Positions 43,904 to 52,926 of a stretch of 64,000 nucleotides of DNA are shown piece after piece. The position numbers and the translations under genes were made by a program. This DNA is from Pelorhabdus rhamnosifermentans (GTDB lineage Bacteria; Bacillota; Negativicutes; UMGS1260). A model generated the notes under the pieces. That model made no database searches and was not told the origin of the DNA. It saw only the letters and a list, made by a program, of their open reading frames with translations. The DNA is taken from the NCBI RefSeq assembly GCF_018835585.1, contig NZ_JAHGVE010000020.1, positions 1-64,000 of the forward strand. Reading direction: 5' to 3'. The number at the start of each line of letters is the position of its first letter. Position 1 is the stretch's first letter.

Positions 43904-45454
43904 ATGAAAAAATGGATTAGTGGCGTTATTTTTTTTATTGCTTGTTTTGTACCGTTTTCTTTTGCCTATGCTGGAACGATTTTATATGTGCCAATTGATG
44001 ATCGACCCGTCAGTTTGGACTATACAGTTGATACAGCGCAGGCGGCTGGGTTGACTATATTGACACCCCCGGCAGAATATTTAGCCAGTCGCGCTCATCA
44101 GGGAGATCCTGAAAAACTATGGCAGTGGGTATTTGATCATTGTCAGCAGGCTGATGCACTGGTTCTGTCAACAGATTCGCTTATTTATGGCGGGCTTGTT
44201 GATTCGCGTGTGCATCATTTAGATTTGAGCATACTGCAGGAACGTTTAGAGAGATTTAAGACAATTAAGGAACGGAGTTTTGGGGCGCAGCTCTATGTTT
44301 TCAGTACGATTATGCGATCCCCAAGAATGAGTGCGGGCGGTGTGGAGCCGGATTATTATGAAGAATACGGGCCGCGGATTTTTGAGCTAACGGCTTTGCA
44401 AGACAAGGCGGAAAGAAACAGCCTTTCGGCACAGGAACGGCAATCCTTGCAAAAAGATGAGGCTGAGATTCCACAAGAGTATTTGACAGATTGGTTTGAG
44501 CGGCGCAATAAAAATTTGGACATTAATCGGCAAATTATTACAATGGCGAAAACGGGAGTTTTTGATTATGTCATTATGGGACGGGACGATACGGCTGTTT
44601 ATTCACAGTCGCAACATGAGTGGCGGATTCTTCAAAAGGATGGAGCTGAGTTACCGGCTAGTATATTTGGGGCGTTTCCCGGTACGGACCAGTTGGGCAT
44701 GGTATTATTGGCTCGGGCCTATAATAATTTAACCGGGCAGCTTCCATTTGTGCGTATTGATTATGCACCAGGTACCGGCGGCACTACTATTCCTTCGTAT
44801 GAAGATCAGCCCATTGCGGGTACTATTCGGGATCATGTTGTGGCTGCAGGCGGTATTGTATTACTTAATCCCAAAGTTCCCGATTTGATTTTGGCTGTCA
44901 ATACTCCTATGGATGGCATAACTCATGAAGCAAATGAAATGAAGAATCAGGTATTGGATAATGTTTCGTCACGGATGCAAACGGCTCAGATTCAGTCGGA
45001 TTTAATTCAAGGCAGGCAGGTCGCTGTTGCTGATATTGCTTTTGCTAATGGTGCTGATAATGCTTTGATGAATTCATTAGCGAAACAGCAATTGCTTGAT
45101 AAGATTAGTGCTTATTCGGGTTGGAATACAGCGAGTAATACGGTAGGATATGCGGTGGCCCAGGGGATGATGGCAGGCAGTATGACAGAGAAAGGCAGAC
45201 AGCAATTATTAGCTGTGCGCTATCTTGATGACTGGGCTTATCAGGCGAATATTCGCAGTCAATTGCAGCAAAAGTTATATGAGTTGGGTGGCAATTCGCA
45301 GTTTCTTGATAATTCTCAAGCAGTGATGGTTCGTGAGGCTGAGGAGAGAGAGCAATTATTTACTAAGCAATATCTATGGATGGATCCGAAAAAAGTGAAG
45401 ATTTCTTTTCCTTGGAATCGATTGTTTGAAATTAAAATTAATTTAGTTTCGTAA
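43904..45454 (+). CDS. DUF4127 family secreted protein
   Basis: A 516-residue protein of the DUF4127 family. Signal peptide at 1-24 (MKKWISGVIFFIACFVPFSF), then the family start TILYVPIDDRPVSLDYT and GRDDTAVYSQS. The function of the family is unknown; the pattern of conserved Asp and Arg suggests an enzyme. ATG 43904 is preferred (AGGTTTGATGAT upstream). Monocistronic, ending at a bidirectional terminator. Confidence 0.85.
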   Translation: MKKWISGVIFFIACFVPFSFAYAGTILYVPIDDRPVSLDYTVDTAQAAGLTILTPPAEYLASRAHQGDPEKLWQWVFDHCQQADALVLSTDSLIYGGLVDSRVHHLDLSILQERLERFKTIKERSFGAQLYVFSTIMRSPRMSAGGVEPDYYEEYGPRIFELTALQDKAERNSLSAQERQSLQKDEAEIPQEYLTDWFERRNKNLDINRQIITMAKTGVFDYVIMGRDDTAVYSQSQHEWRILQKDGAELPASIFGAFPGTDQLGMVLLARAYNNLTGQLPFVRIDYAPGTGGTTIPSYEDQPIAGTIRDHVVAAGGIVLLNPKVPDLILAVNTPMDGITHEANEMKNQVLDNVSSRMQTAQIQSDLIQGRQVAVADIAFANGADNALMNSLAKQQLLDKISAYSGWNTASNTVGYAVAQGMMAGSMTEKGRQQLLAVRYLDDWAYQANIRSQLQQKLYELGGNSQFLDNSQAVMVREAEEREQLFTKQYLWMDPKKVKISFPWNRLFEIKINLVS

Positions 45455-45457
45455 TAA

Positions 45458-45493
45458 AAAAACTGTCTGGGAATGATTTCCCAGACAGTTTTT
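45458..45493. terminator. bidirectional terminator
   Basis: AAAAACTGTCTGGGAA-tga-TTTCCCAGACAGTTTTT serves the convergent DUF4127 and alcohol dehydrogenase genes. Confidence 0.9.
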
Positions 45494-45516
45494 GTTATGG
45501 TAGGAGAATTTATCGG

Positions 45517-46689
45517 TTAAAAAGTTACGTTTTCACCTTTAAAGGCACACGTCAATACTTTTTCTAGTAAATCTGCATTTGCCTGACGTGGATTTGAGCT
45601 TGTACAAGGATCTTTAGCAGCATTTTCGGCAATGAATTTTACATTGTCAGTAAATTGTTCCTCTGTTACGCCTGCTTCTTTGAGGGTCGCCGGAATGGCG
45701 AGTTTTTTATTCAAATCCTGAATGAAACGGATGAGACTCGCTACAAGTTCTTCAGCCGAAGATCCGGGCAGTTCCATATCTTTTGCAACTTTGGCATAGT
45801 CTTTCAGTGAAACCTTTTGATTGAATTCAATGACATAAGGCAATAAAATGGCATTGGCACAGCCATGAGGAATATGGAACAACGCACCGATTTTATGGGC
45901 CATACTGTGTGTAATGCCGAGAAGGGCGTTTGTAAAAGCCATGCCTGCCAGACATTGAGCCATATGCATTTGTTCACGGGCGTCATGGTCGCCTTCATAG
46001 GACTTTAAGATGCTATCCTTGACCATAAGAATGGCTTGCAGGGCCAAGGGATCGGTAAAGGGTGAACGCGCTGTGGCGACATAGGCTTCAAGGGCGTGTG
46101 TGAGAGCATCCATCCCTGTATGGGCAACGAGTTTTGGCGGCATCGTTTCGGCAAGTTCAGGGTCGACGATGGCAATATCAGGTGTTAAGTTGTAGTCAGC
46201 TAAAGGATATTTTACTTTGGTGCTATAGTCAGTAATGACGGAAAAAGCAGTTACTTCTGTTGCTGTTCCACTTGTCGAAGCAATGGCAACAAACCGTGCC
46301 TTGTTGCGCAGCAAGGGGACAGTGAAGGGATCTTTGACATCATTAAAAGTAGTTTCAGGATGTTCGTAAAATATCCACATGGCTTTGGCAGCGTCAATGG
46401 GAGAGCCGCCACCTAGTGCGATAATCCAGTCAGGCTGAAATTCGCGCATCGTTTGTGCGCCTTTAAAGACGGTTTCTACGGAAGGATCCGGTTCAACGCC
46501 TTCAATGAGTTTTACTTCCATGTTGGCCTTTTTTAAACTGGCAACGACCTTGTCTAAGAAACCGAATTTTTGCATGGAACTTCCACCTGTTACAACAATG
46601 GCTTTTTTACCTGTTAAGCCTTCTAATACTTCTGTCATACAGCCTCTGCCAAAATAAACATCTCTAGGGATTGTAAATCTACTCATCAT
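45517..46689 (-). CDS. iron-containing alcohol dehydrogenase
   Basis: A 390-residue group III alcohol dehydrogenase. Coenzyme motif GGGSPIDAAKAMWIF, and metal-binding residues in DALTHALEAYVAT, GITHSMAHKIGALFHIPHG (H-x3-H plus HIPHG). It reduces acetaldehyde, butanal or a related aldehyde with NAD(P)H; it belongs to the 1,3-propanediol/ethanol dehydrogenase-like branch and is different from the one at 13867. Monocistronic; two adjacent ATGs (46689, 46686) after GGGTGGGTT. Confidence 0.93.
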   Translation of the reverse strand: MMSRFTIPRDVYFGRGCMTEVLEGLTGKKAIVVTGGSSMQKFGFLDKVVASLKKANMEVKLIEGVEPDPSVETVFKGAQTMREFQPDWIIALGGGSPIDAAKAMWIFYEHPETTFNDVKDPFTVPLLRNKARFVAIASTSGTATEVTAFSVITDYSTKVKYPLADYNLTPDIAIVDPELAETMPPKLVAHTGMDALTHALEAYVATARSPFTDPLALQAILMVKDSILKSYEGDHDAREQMHMAQCLAGMAFTNALLGITHSMAHKIGALFHIPHGCANAILLPYVIEFNQKVSLKDYAKVAKDMELPGSSAEELVASLIRFIQDLNKKLAIPATLKEAGVTEEQFTDNVKFIAENAAKDPCTSSNPRQANADLLEKVLTCAFKGENVTF

Positions 46690-46837
46690 AACCCACCCTT
46701 TTTCTCGTTATTTTTTTCACAAACTGTTTATGAGTTTATTTTACAATGGGACAATCATGGTGTCAATGGTTTTACAAGGTTATTTTATCTAAAATAGCGA
46801 ATATTACTCTGTACAAATAGGACGGAGGGATATGATC

Positions 46838-47860
46838 ATGGATTGGGATACATTGCAAAAGAGTGCGCGTAAAAATTTTAATGGCGCTTGCCGTGTTTGT
46901 CGGGTGTGTAATGGCATTGTTTGTGCTGGAGAGGTGCCTGGCATGGGAGGTCTTGGAACAGGGACTAGTTTTACTAATAATGTAAAGGCATTGGCTGATG
47001 TGAAATTCAATTTGCGTACGATTCATGCTGTGAACGTACCCAACCTGGCTGTAACATTGTTGGGACTTTCGCTGGAACTACCTGTCATTGCTGCGCCGAT
47101 TGGTGGGATTTCGCTCAATATGCGAGGTGCCATGAGTGAAGCAGACTATGTTTCTGCCATTGTTTCAGGCTGTGCTAAGGCGGGTGTGGTGGCTATGACT
47201 GGCGATGGTCCGAAACCGGAAATTTTTGCTGCAGGCTTAGCGGCATTAGAGAATGAAAAAGGACGGGTGATTCCTGTTATTAAGCCTCGTGAACCGAAGC
47301 AAATTGTTCTTTTGGCTCAGCAGGCCGCAGCAGCGGGAGCATTAGCCTTCGGCATGGATATTGACGCGGCTGCCTTAGTCAATATGACACGGGCCGGACA
47401 GGCAGTAGGGCCGAAAAGTTTATCTGAACTAAAATATATTAAACAACATACAACAATTCCATTTATTGTGAAGGGAATTATGACAGGTGATGAAGCAGAG
47501 GCTTGTTATCAAGCAGGCGTAGATGCTATCGTTGTATCTAATCATGGTGGGCGGGCTTTGGATCATACGCCGGGGACAGCAGAGGTGCTTGGCGAAATTA
47601 GTCAGGCTGTGAAGGGAAAAGTGAAGATTTTTGTTGATGGTGCCATTCAGACGGGCGCTGATATTTTGAAAATGCTTGCTTTGGGAGCGGATGCCGTACT
47701 TATTGGAAGGTTTCTTGCTAAGGCAGCAGTGGGCGGCGGTAGTGATGGTGTGGCGTTTGCTTTGGAACGGCTTAAAAATGAACTACAGGCGGCCATGATT
47801 TTGACAGGAACGGCTGATGTCAAGGGGGTTCCACCGACCATTATTCGTTTGTCTGATTAA
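46838..47860 (+). CDS. FMN-dependent alpha-hydroxy-acid oxidoreductase
   Basis: A 340-residue TIM-barrel flavoprotein of the lactate/glycolate oxidase family. The signature VVSNHGGRALDHTPG holds the catalytic His and Arg; FVDGAIQTGADILK and GRFLAKAA bind FMN phosphate. The N-terminus carries C-R-V-C-R-V-C-N-G-I-V-C, four cysteines not found in classical oxidases, so a metal or redox site is possible. ATG 46838 is preferred (GGAGG nine bases upstream). It faces away from the alcohol dehydrogenase and ends at a perfect terminator. It may oxidise L-lactate or another hydroxy acid. Confidence 0.88.
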   Translation: MDWDTLQKSARKNFNGACRVCRVCNGIVCAGEVPGMGGLGTGTSFTNNVKALADVKFNLRTIHAVNVPNLAVTLLGLSLELPVIAAPIGGISLNMRGAMSEADYVSAIVSGCAKAGVVAMTGDGPKPEIFAAGLAALENEKGRVIPVIKPREPKQIVLLAQQAAAAGALAFGMDIDAAALVNMTRAGQAVGPKSLSELKYIKQHTTIPFIVKGIMTGDEAEACYQAGVDAIVVSNHGGRALDHTPGTAEVLGEISQAVKGKVKIFVDGAIQTGADILKMLALGADAVLIGRFLAKAAVGGGSDGVAFALERLKNELQAAMILTGTADVKGVPPTIIRLSD

Positions 47861-47899
47861 AAAACAATGCCTATCACTTTTTGTGATAGGCATTGTTTT
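47861..47899. terminator. bidirectional terminator
   Basis: AAAACAATGCCTATCAC and GTGATAGGCATTGTTTT are perfect complements around a five-base loop. Confidence 0.9.
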
Positions 47900-47900
47900 A

Positions 47901-48353
47901 TTAGGTACGTACGTCAATAATCGCTGAAATGCCGACACCTTGAACGCGAGAAAAATTCAGGGGGTTTTTGCTGTCAATAGGAATTAATCCTTTGACTCGG
48001 AAAGTTCCGCCGTTGAAGTCGCCTTCAAGCTGGAGTACAGCTTGCGTCTGTGCCACTAGATCTTCACTTCCTGTTACCTGGGCTGCACCGATGTAGCTGT
48101 TAGAACCTACCGTTAAGATTGGAACGACCTTGGTAGCGTAGGAAGTTCCAGCGTTGTGTTTTGCCATCAAGCTATTGATAAAGTCGTTCAGCGGTGAAGC
48201 AAACCGATCCACTAAAAAGCCAATTCCTGCGACTTTAAAAAGACTCCCAAAACCAAAAGCGGAAGTTGTTGTTGGTACAAGGGGCATGAAGAGCAGACTG
48301 GCTAGTAAAGCAGAGACAATGATATTGCGGCGTAGTTTTTTTATTCGTTGCAT
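47901..48353 (-). CDS. hypothetical secreted protein (150 aa)
   Basis: Signal peptide at residues 1-32 (basic start, then ALLASLLFMPLVPTTTSAFG). The mature part (about 118 residues) is Gly/Val-rich and beta-like (LTVGSNSYIGAAQVTGSEDL) with no Cys. The style resembles small exported proteins of Gram-negative-walled Firmicutes; the family is not recognised. Start ATG with GGAGGTTTTCCC upstream. Confidence 0.7.
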   Translation of the reverse strand: MQRIKKLRRNIIVSALLASLLFMPLVPTTTSAFGFGSLFKVAGIGFLVDRFASPLNDFINSLMAKHNAGTSYATKVVPILTVGSNSYIGAAQVTGSEDLVAQTQAVLQLEGDFNGGTFRVKGLIPIDSKNPLNFSRVQGVGISAIIDVRT

Positions 48354-48611
48354 GGGAAAACCTCCTTTAGTAAAATGTAATTTGTTTTCATTATTATTCT
48401 GCTTTTTTTTATGAGAGTCCTGCGTAATCTTTTGACTGTTCTAGATAATTTTTATTTTAGTGTAGTATAATAAAATAAAAGGTAGCGTACAAGCGTGAAA
48501 GAATGGGGCGGGACTTCTCCTTCTGTGGGGGTAATAGATTTAGTGTAAAATAATGAGTGAAGGTTGCATAAGATCAATGGATGTATTGAATCTTTAACAG
48601 GAGGAATTTAT

Positions 48612-49316
48612 GTGAAGATTATTTATTTACAGCACAGCGGATTTGTTGTAGAAACAGAACGGCATCGATTGATTTTTGATTATTATCAAGATCCTTCAGC
48701 AAGTGTTTTTCCCCTCCGAGTCGTTGGGAAAACAACAAGCGTGTTTTGTTCTCACAAGCATGGCGATCATTTTAACCCCAAGATTAGTAAGTGGGCTCAT
48801 GATGTGGAGAAATATTATCTGAGTGATGATATTGAACAGTCTGGTGGATTGTCGGGGATAACAGGTGACAAGATTGTGTATATGAGGCCGTATGAGCAGA
48901 AAGAGCATTCAGGCCTGAAAGTAGTGACATATGGTTCGACAGATGAGGGGCTTTCATTTTATGTTGAAGCAGATGACTGGCGAATTTTTCATGCCGGGGA
49001 TCTTAATTGGTGGCACTGGAAGGGTGACACAGATGAGAATAATCATGCTGCTGCCGCCGCTTTTCAGCAAGAATTGAAGCGGCTTTCTGGAGTCGCATTG
49101 GACATTGCTTTTTTCCCTGTTGATAGTCGGTTAGCTGAATACCGAACACTCGGGGTTGAGCAATTTTGTTTAACAGTCAATGTGAAGCAGCTTGTGACCA
49201 TGCATGATTGTGGTGAAGTGTGGACAGCACCAGCCGATTTTCCGGCTACAGGGATGCCAGTTCCTGTGTGGAGTCCGGCAGTGCCAGGTGCCACACTGAA
49301 ACTTAGGCGAAAATGA
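48612..49316 (+). CDS. metallo-beta-lactamase fold hydrolase
   Basis: A 234-residue MBL-fold protein of the UlaG/YtkL-like branch. HSGFVVETERHRLIFDYY, then the metal motif CSHKHGDHFNP (H-x-H-x-D-H), and later a His-Asp region (IFHAGDLNWWHW). GTG 48612 is chosen for GGAGGAATTTAT. It hydrolyses an ester, lactone or phosphodiester; the substrate is unknown. YwbE and TrhA genes follow in the same direction. Confidence 0.88.
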   Translation: MKIIYLQHSGFVVETERHRLIFDYYQDPSASVFPLRVVGKTTSVFCSHKHGDHFNPKISKWAHDVEKYYLSDDIEQSGGLSGITGDKIVYMRPYEQKEHSGLKVVTYGSTDEGLSFYVEADDWRIFHAGDLNWWHWKGDTDENNHAAAAAFQQELKRLSGVALDIAFFPVDSRLAEYRTLGVEQFCLTVNVKQLVTMHDCGEVWTAPADFPATGMPVPVWSPAVPGATLKLRRK

Positions 49317-49370
49317 GATTAAGTGAGTCATAAAAAAGGCAAGTAAATTGATGGAAAATGAGGAATTGTT

Positions 49371-49565
49371 ATGACAGGTACAGAGCGAAAAAATATTATG
49401 CCAGGTAAGCGAGTAAAAATTGTACAAAAACCACATCAACGGACCGGGCAGTTAACAGAGGGCATTGTAAAAGATATATTGACCAACAGTGCTATTCATC
49501 CTCGAGGTATTAAGGTTCGGCTGGATAATGGCATTGTGGGGCGAGTTCAGGAAATATTGGATTAA
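49371..49565 (+). CDS. YwbE family protein
   Basis: A 64-residue protein matching YwbE/DUF2196 over its whole length (MPGKRVKIVQKPHQRTGQL, IHPRGIKVRLDNGIVGRVQ). It is a small beta-barrel-like protein of unknown function, often annotated near stress genes. GAGGAATTGTT lies upstream. It stands between an MBL hydrolase and a TrhA gene. Confidence 0.88.
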   Translation: MTGTERKNIMPGKRVKIVQKPHQRTGQLTEGIVKDILTNSAIHPRGIKVRLDNGIVGRVQEILD

Positions 49566-49594
49566 TTACAGGTCAAAATTTGTTTGGAGGGGCT

Positions 49595-50227
49595 ATGAAA
49601 GAAGAATTATTAAATGCGATTACTCATGGTGTAGGAGCTGCATTGTCATTTATTGGTTTGATTATTCTTGTTGTTGCGGCTTATGTTCATGGAAATTTGT
49701 GGCATCAAGTTAGTTTTGGAATTTATGGAGTGTCGTTAGTCTTACTTTATTTGGCCTCGACTCTCTATCACAGTTTTTCTAATGAAAAGTTGAAATATAT
49801 TTTTAAAATTATTGATCATTCGGCCATTTATTTACTTATTGCTGGTACCTATACTCCCTTTACCCTTGTGACGCTTCACGGGCAGCTGGGCTGGCATGTT
49901 TTTACGGTCGTGTGGGCGATTGCCGCTGGCGGCATCGTTTTTCAGATCTTTTTTGTGAAGCGCTTCAAGATTTTTTCAACGATTGGTTATTTGTTGATGG
50001 GATGGCTTGCTGTTGTTGTCATTAAACCGCTGATGGCTGTGTTGCCTGCTGCCGGTTTCTATTGGCTAGTTGGTGGAGGCTTGTTTTATACAGTGGGTGC
50101 TATCTTTTATCTGTATCATCGCCTTCCTTATCATCATGCTGTTTGGCATGTTTTTGTTCTTGCTGGTAGTGCAGCCCATTTTATTGCTGTATTTTTATAT
50201 GTATTGCCAATTGCCGTAATTGATTAA
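49595..50227 (+). CDS. trhA: hemolysin III / TrhA family membrane protein
   Basis: A 210-residue seven-helix membrane protein of the PAQR/hemolysin III family. Family residues: EELLNAITHGVGAALS near the N-terminus, STLYHSF, and a late HAVWHVFVLAGSAAHF with the metal-binding histidines. Bacterial members are linked to membrane energetics or lipid homeostasis. ATG 49595 is chosen (GGAGGGGCT upstream). It lies 29 bp after ywbE, likely one transcript. Confidence 0.9.
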   Translation: MKEELLNAITHGVGAALSFIGLIILVVAAYVHGNLWHQVSFGIYGVSLVLLYLASTLYHSFSNEKLKYIFKIIDHSAIYLLIAGTYTPFTLVTLHGQLGWHVFTVVWAIAAGGIVFQIFFVKRFKIFSTIGYLLMGWLAVVVIKPLMAVLPAAGFYWLVGGGLFYTVGAIFYLYHRLPYHHAVWHVFVLAGSAAHFIAVFLYVLPIAVID

Positions 50228-50241
50228 GGGGGGGACATATT

Positions 50242-51159
50242 ATGTATCCAATGAAATTTATTCCTATTTATAAAGAGCGCATTTGGGGCGGCAATCAATT
50301 TCAGTCTTTGTTTGGCAGAAATTTGCCTACAAATAAAACAGGTGAGAGCTGGGAACTTAGCAGTCATGACAACGGCCAAAGTATTATCAAAAACGGTTGT
50401 TATGCGGGTCAAACACTGAATGCGTTGACGGCGCGAGAACCCGGGAAAATTTTTGGTAGTCACTATGAAGGCCCAGCCGCTTTTCCCTTGCTCGTAAAAT
50501 TATTAGATGCTAATGATAAACTTTCTGTGCAGGTTCATCCTGATGATGAAGCTGCGCAGCGCATGGAATCGGGCCAAGGAAAGACAGAGGCTTGGTATGT
50601 TGTACAAGCGGCACCCGATGCTGAAATTATTTATGGACTAGAGCCGGGTCTAACGAAAGAGAATTTTTTGCAGGCCATGAATGAGAATATTGCTGCAGTG
50701 CTTCATAAGGTACCTGTTCAAACGGGAGATATGATCTATGTACCGGCAGGTCAGGTTCATGCTTTGTGTGGCGGCGTTGTCGTGTATGAAGTTCAACAAA
50801 CGTCAGATACTACTTACCGCATTTATGACTATGATCGTGTGGATGCCGATGGCAAGAAACGTCCACTTGCTGTGGATAAAGCGCTAAGTGTTATTCATTT
50901 TCATTCACAAGAAGCGATTTCATTTAAACGGTCTATTTTAAAATCACCCTATTTTACTATGGAGAAAGTATCTGTTCAGGGCGAATTGAATTGTTTTACA
51001 GCCGATCATTTTGTTGTTTTGTGTATTATATCTGGCAGTGGTGCGATTTTGTCTAGAGCTGGCAGTGAGCCTGTAGGACCGGGTGATACACTGCTTATTC
51101 CGGCTTGTTTGGGTGATTTTCGTGTCCGGGGTAATGTGGAATGTTTGAAAATTATATAA
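50242..51159 (+). CDS. manA: mannose-6-phosphate isomerase, class I
   Basis: A 305-residue cupin-type zinc isomerase that interconverts mannose-6-phosphate and fructose-6-phosphate. Metal ligands are visible in SVQVHPDDEAAQ (H and D), KTEAWYV (E), and the VPAGQVHALCGGVVVYEVQ segment (H). Short firmicute form (about 310 residues). Starts 14 bp after trhA with AAGGGGGGGACATATT; probably supplies mannose or fructose units for envelope glycans or sugar use. Confidence 0.93.
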   Translation: MYPMKFIPIYKERIWGGNQFQSLFGRNLPTNKTGESWELSSHDNGQSIIKNGCYAGQTLNALTAREPGKIFGSHYEGPAAFPLLVKLLDANDKLSVQVHPDDEAAQRMESGQGKTEAWYVVQAAPDAEIIYGLEPGLTKENFLQAMNENIAAVLHKVPVQTGDMIYVPAGQVHALCGGVVVYEVQQTSDTTYRIYDYDRVDADGKKRPLAVDKALSVIHFHSQEAISFKRSILKSPYFTMEKVSVQGELNCFTADHFVVLCIISGSGAILSRAGSEPVGPGDTLLIPACLGDFRVRGNVECLKII

Positions 51160-51292
51160 ATGTTTGAACCAGGATGAAAGATTTTGTTTTCTAGTGAAAT
51201 GGATGGGCTTTGTTTGATATGCAGGATTTTGCTGGATAATGTGTGAATACTATCAATAGAACGTTGAGATATCATGGAAAGGGTGAGGGTAT

Positions 51293-51841
51293 ATGACAAA
51301 GGAATTTGAAGGAGTGCTTCCCACGCTCGACAAGAAGACCTTTATTGCTGATGGAGCGCAGGTCATTGGTGCCGTAGAAATGAAAGAATTTAGCAGTATT
51401 TGGTTTAATACAGTCGTTCGGGGCGATGTGAATCGAATCGAGATTGGCCGATATAGCAACGTGCAAGACAATAGTGTTGTCCATGTAACAGATGATTTTC
51501 CGACACTTATCGGCAATTATGTGACAGTAGGACATAACGCCATCCTTCATGGCTGTACCATTGAGGATCATTGCCTTATTGGTATGGGGGCTATTGTACT
51601 TAGCGGTGCTGTTATTGGTACTGGAAGTATCGTTGCTGCTGGAGCCCTTGTGAGAGAAAAACAAGTTATTCCGCCTTATTCCCTTGTTGTTGGGTTACCA
51701 GGAAAAATTGTTAAATCAACAGTTGAAGAGGCTGATAGCATCCATGCTCAAGCCATTAAATATAAAACCTTGTGGACGGAGCGGTATGGTGTTTTGCCTG
51801 ATGCTGACGGTGAGAGGTACCATGGCGAAAAAATTGTGTAA
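51293..51841 (+). CDS. gamma carbonic anhydrase family protein
   Basis: A 182-residue left-handed beta-helix protein of the gamma-CA/YrdA group. The three zinc-type histidines are present in DNSVVHVTDD, VTVGHNAILHG (two). Members hydrate CO2 or act as acyltransferases; many firmicute ones have low activity. Start ATG after AAAGGGTGAGGGTAT. It stands alone with the UspA gene 50 bp downstream. Confidence 0.9.
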   Translation: MTKEFEGVLPTLDKKTFIADGAQVIGAVEMKEFSSIWFNTVVRGDVNRIEIGRYSNVQDNSVVHVTDDFPTLIGNYVTVGHNAILHGCTIEDHCLIGMGAIVLSGAVIGTGSIVAAGALVREKQVIPPYSLVVGLPGKIVKSTVEEADSIHAQAIKYKTLWTERYGVLPDADGERYHGEKIV

Positions 51842-51891
51842 ATGCGTTTAGTAATAGGCTAGAGAGTTCATTTCGGCAGAGGAGTGGTGAT

Positions 51892-52332
51892 ATGATTACT
51901 TTGAAAAAAATTGTCGTTGCTTACGACGGTTCTGAGCATAGTAAAAAGGCGTTAGACTGGGCAAGTAAATTCGCAGTTGCTTCACAGGCTGCTATTCATG
52001 TTGTAATGGTGCTTGTGCCGTCTTCTCTCTTAGTGGGAGTGGATTACGCAGGTGTCTGTTTTTCGGAGGACTTGAAAGAGTTAGCAGAAAGGGAAATTAG
52101 TGAAAAACTAGCTGAAGCTCGAGCTTTTTGCGAAGAAAAGAAGTTACAAGTTACAACGGAAACGTTATTTGGAAATGTTGTTGATGAAATTCTGCATTAT
52201 GTTCAATCTTGTAACGCTGATATGGTCATTTGTGGCACCCGCGGGTTAGGTGGTTTTGAAGGATTACTTGTAGGCAGTGTCGCACATAAATTAGTGACTT
52301 ACTTGCCTGTTCCTGTAATGGTGATCAAGTAG
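51892..52332 (+). CDS. universal stress protein UspA family
   Basis: A 146-residue USP domain: IVVAYDGSEHSKKALDWA at the start and the ATP-binding GTRGLGGFEGLLVGSVAHK near the end, so it is of the ATP-binding type. Cytoplasmic dimer, general stress role. Ribosome site GAGGAGTGGTGAT. A terminator follows (52360-52393). Confidence 0.92.
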   Translation: MITLKKIVVAYDGSEHSKKALDWASKFAVASQAAIHVVMVLVPSSLLVGVDYAGVCFSEDLKELAEREISEKLAEARAFCEEKKLQVTTETLFGNVVDEILHYVQSCNADMVICGTRGLGGFEGLLVGSVAHKLVTYLPVPVMVIK

Positions 52333-52359
52333 GCTGAAAAGCATATAAGGGTATAAAAA

Positions 52360-52393
52360 AAGTCCTTATCATATAACTGATGAGGACTTACTT
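52360..52393. terminator. bidirectional terminator
   Basis: AAGTCCTTATC (52360-52370) pairs with GATGAGGACTT (52379-52389), then ACTTTT. Confidence 0.8.
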
Positions 52394-52427
52394 TTATAAT
52401 ATACTAAATATATTCAGCACTTTTTTG

Positions 52428-52805
52428 TTAGGCTTCTTGTGCATCAAATCCTTTGAGCAATAAATGAGCGCTTGTAAGATTTGTTGCAAGGGGTACATTA
52501 TGAACATCACATAGCCGGAGGAGCGCCGTAATATCGGGTTCATGAGGCTGGGCTGTTAAAGGGTCACGTAAAAAAACGACTAAGTTTATAACACCACAAG
52601 CGACTTTTGAACCAATTTGTTGGTCTCCGCCTAATGGACCGGATAAATAGGTTGTAACAGCGAGATTTGTGTTTTCTGCTACCATGTGACCCGTTGTAGC
52701 TGTTGCAACAAGCTGATATTTAGCTAGGATGGTTTGGTGCTTCTTTACAAATTCCAACATCTCTTGTTTTTTTCGATCATGAGCAATGAGTGCAATAGTT
52801 TTCAT
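52428..52805 (-). CDS. mgsA: methylglyoxal synthase
   Basis: A 125-residue enzyme that converts dihydroxyacetone phosphate to methylglyoxal and phosphate. Motifs: [13 protein letters not shown] at the N-terminus, [20 protein letters not shown] (phosphate loop), and the catalytic-region FLRDPL. Normal length. ATG 52805 with GGAGAGATAGGA. Methylglyoxal made here would be a substrate type for the alcohol dehydrogenases of the window, which is only a suggestion. Confidence 0.93.
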   Translation of the reverse strand: MKTIALIAHDRKKQEMLEFVKKHQTILAKYQLVATATTGHMVAENTNLAVTTYLSGPLGGDQQIGSKVACGVINLVVFLRDPLTAQPHEPDITALLRLCDVHNVPLATNLTSAHLLLKGFDAQEA

Positions 52806-52926
52806 TCCTATCTCTCCTTCGAAATGTATCTTCTTCCTATATCTTACTAAATGTTGATAGCAGAGTAAAGCACTTTACCACTCGGATCTTTGGCGTTACA
52901 ATAAGAATAGGATAGGGAGGATAATA

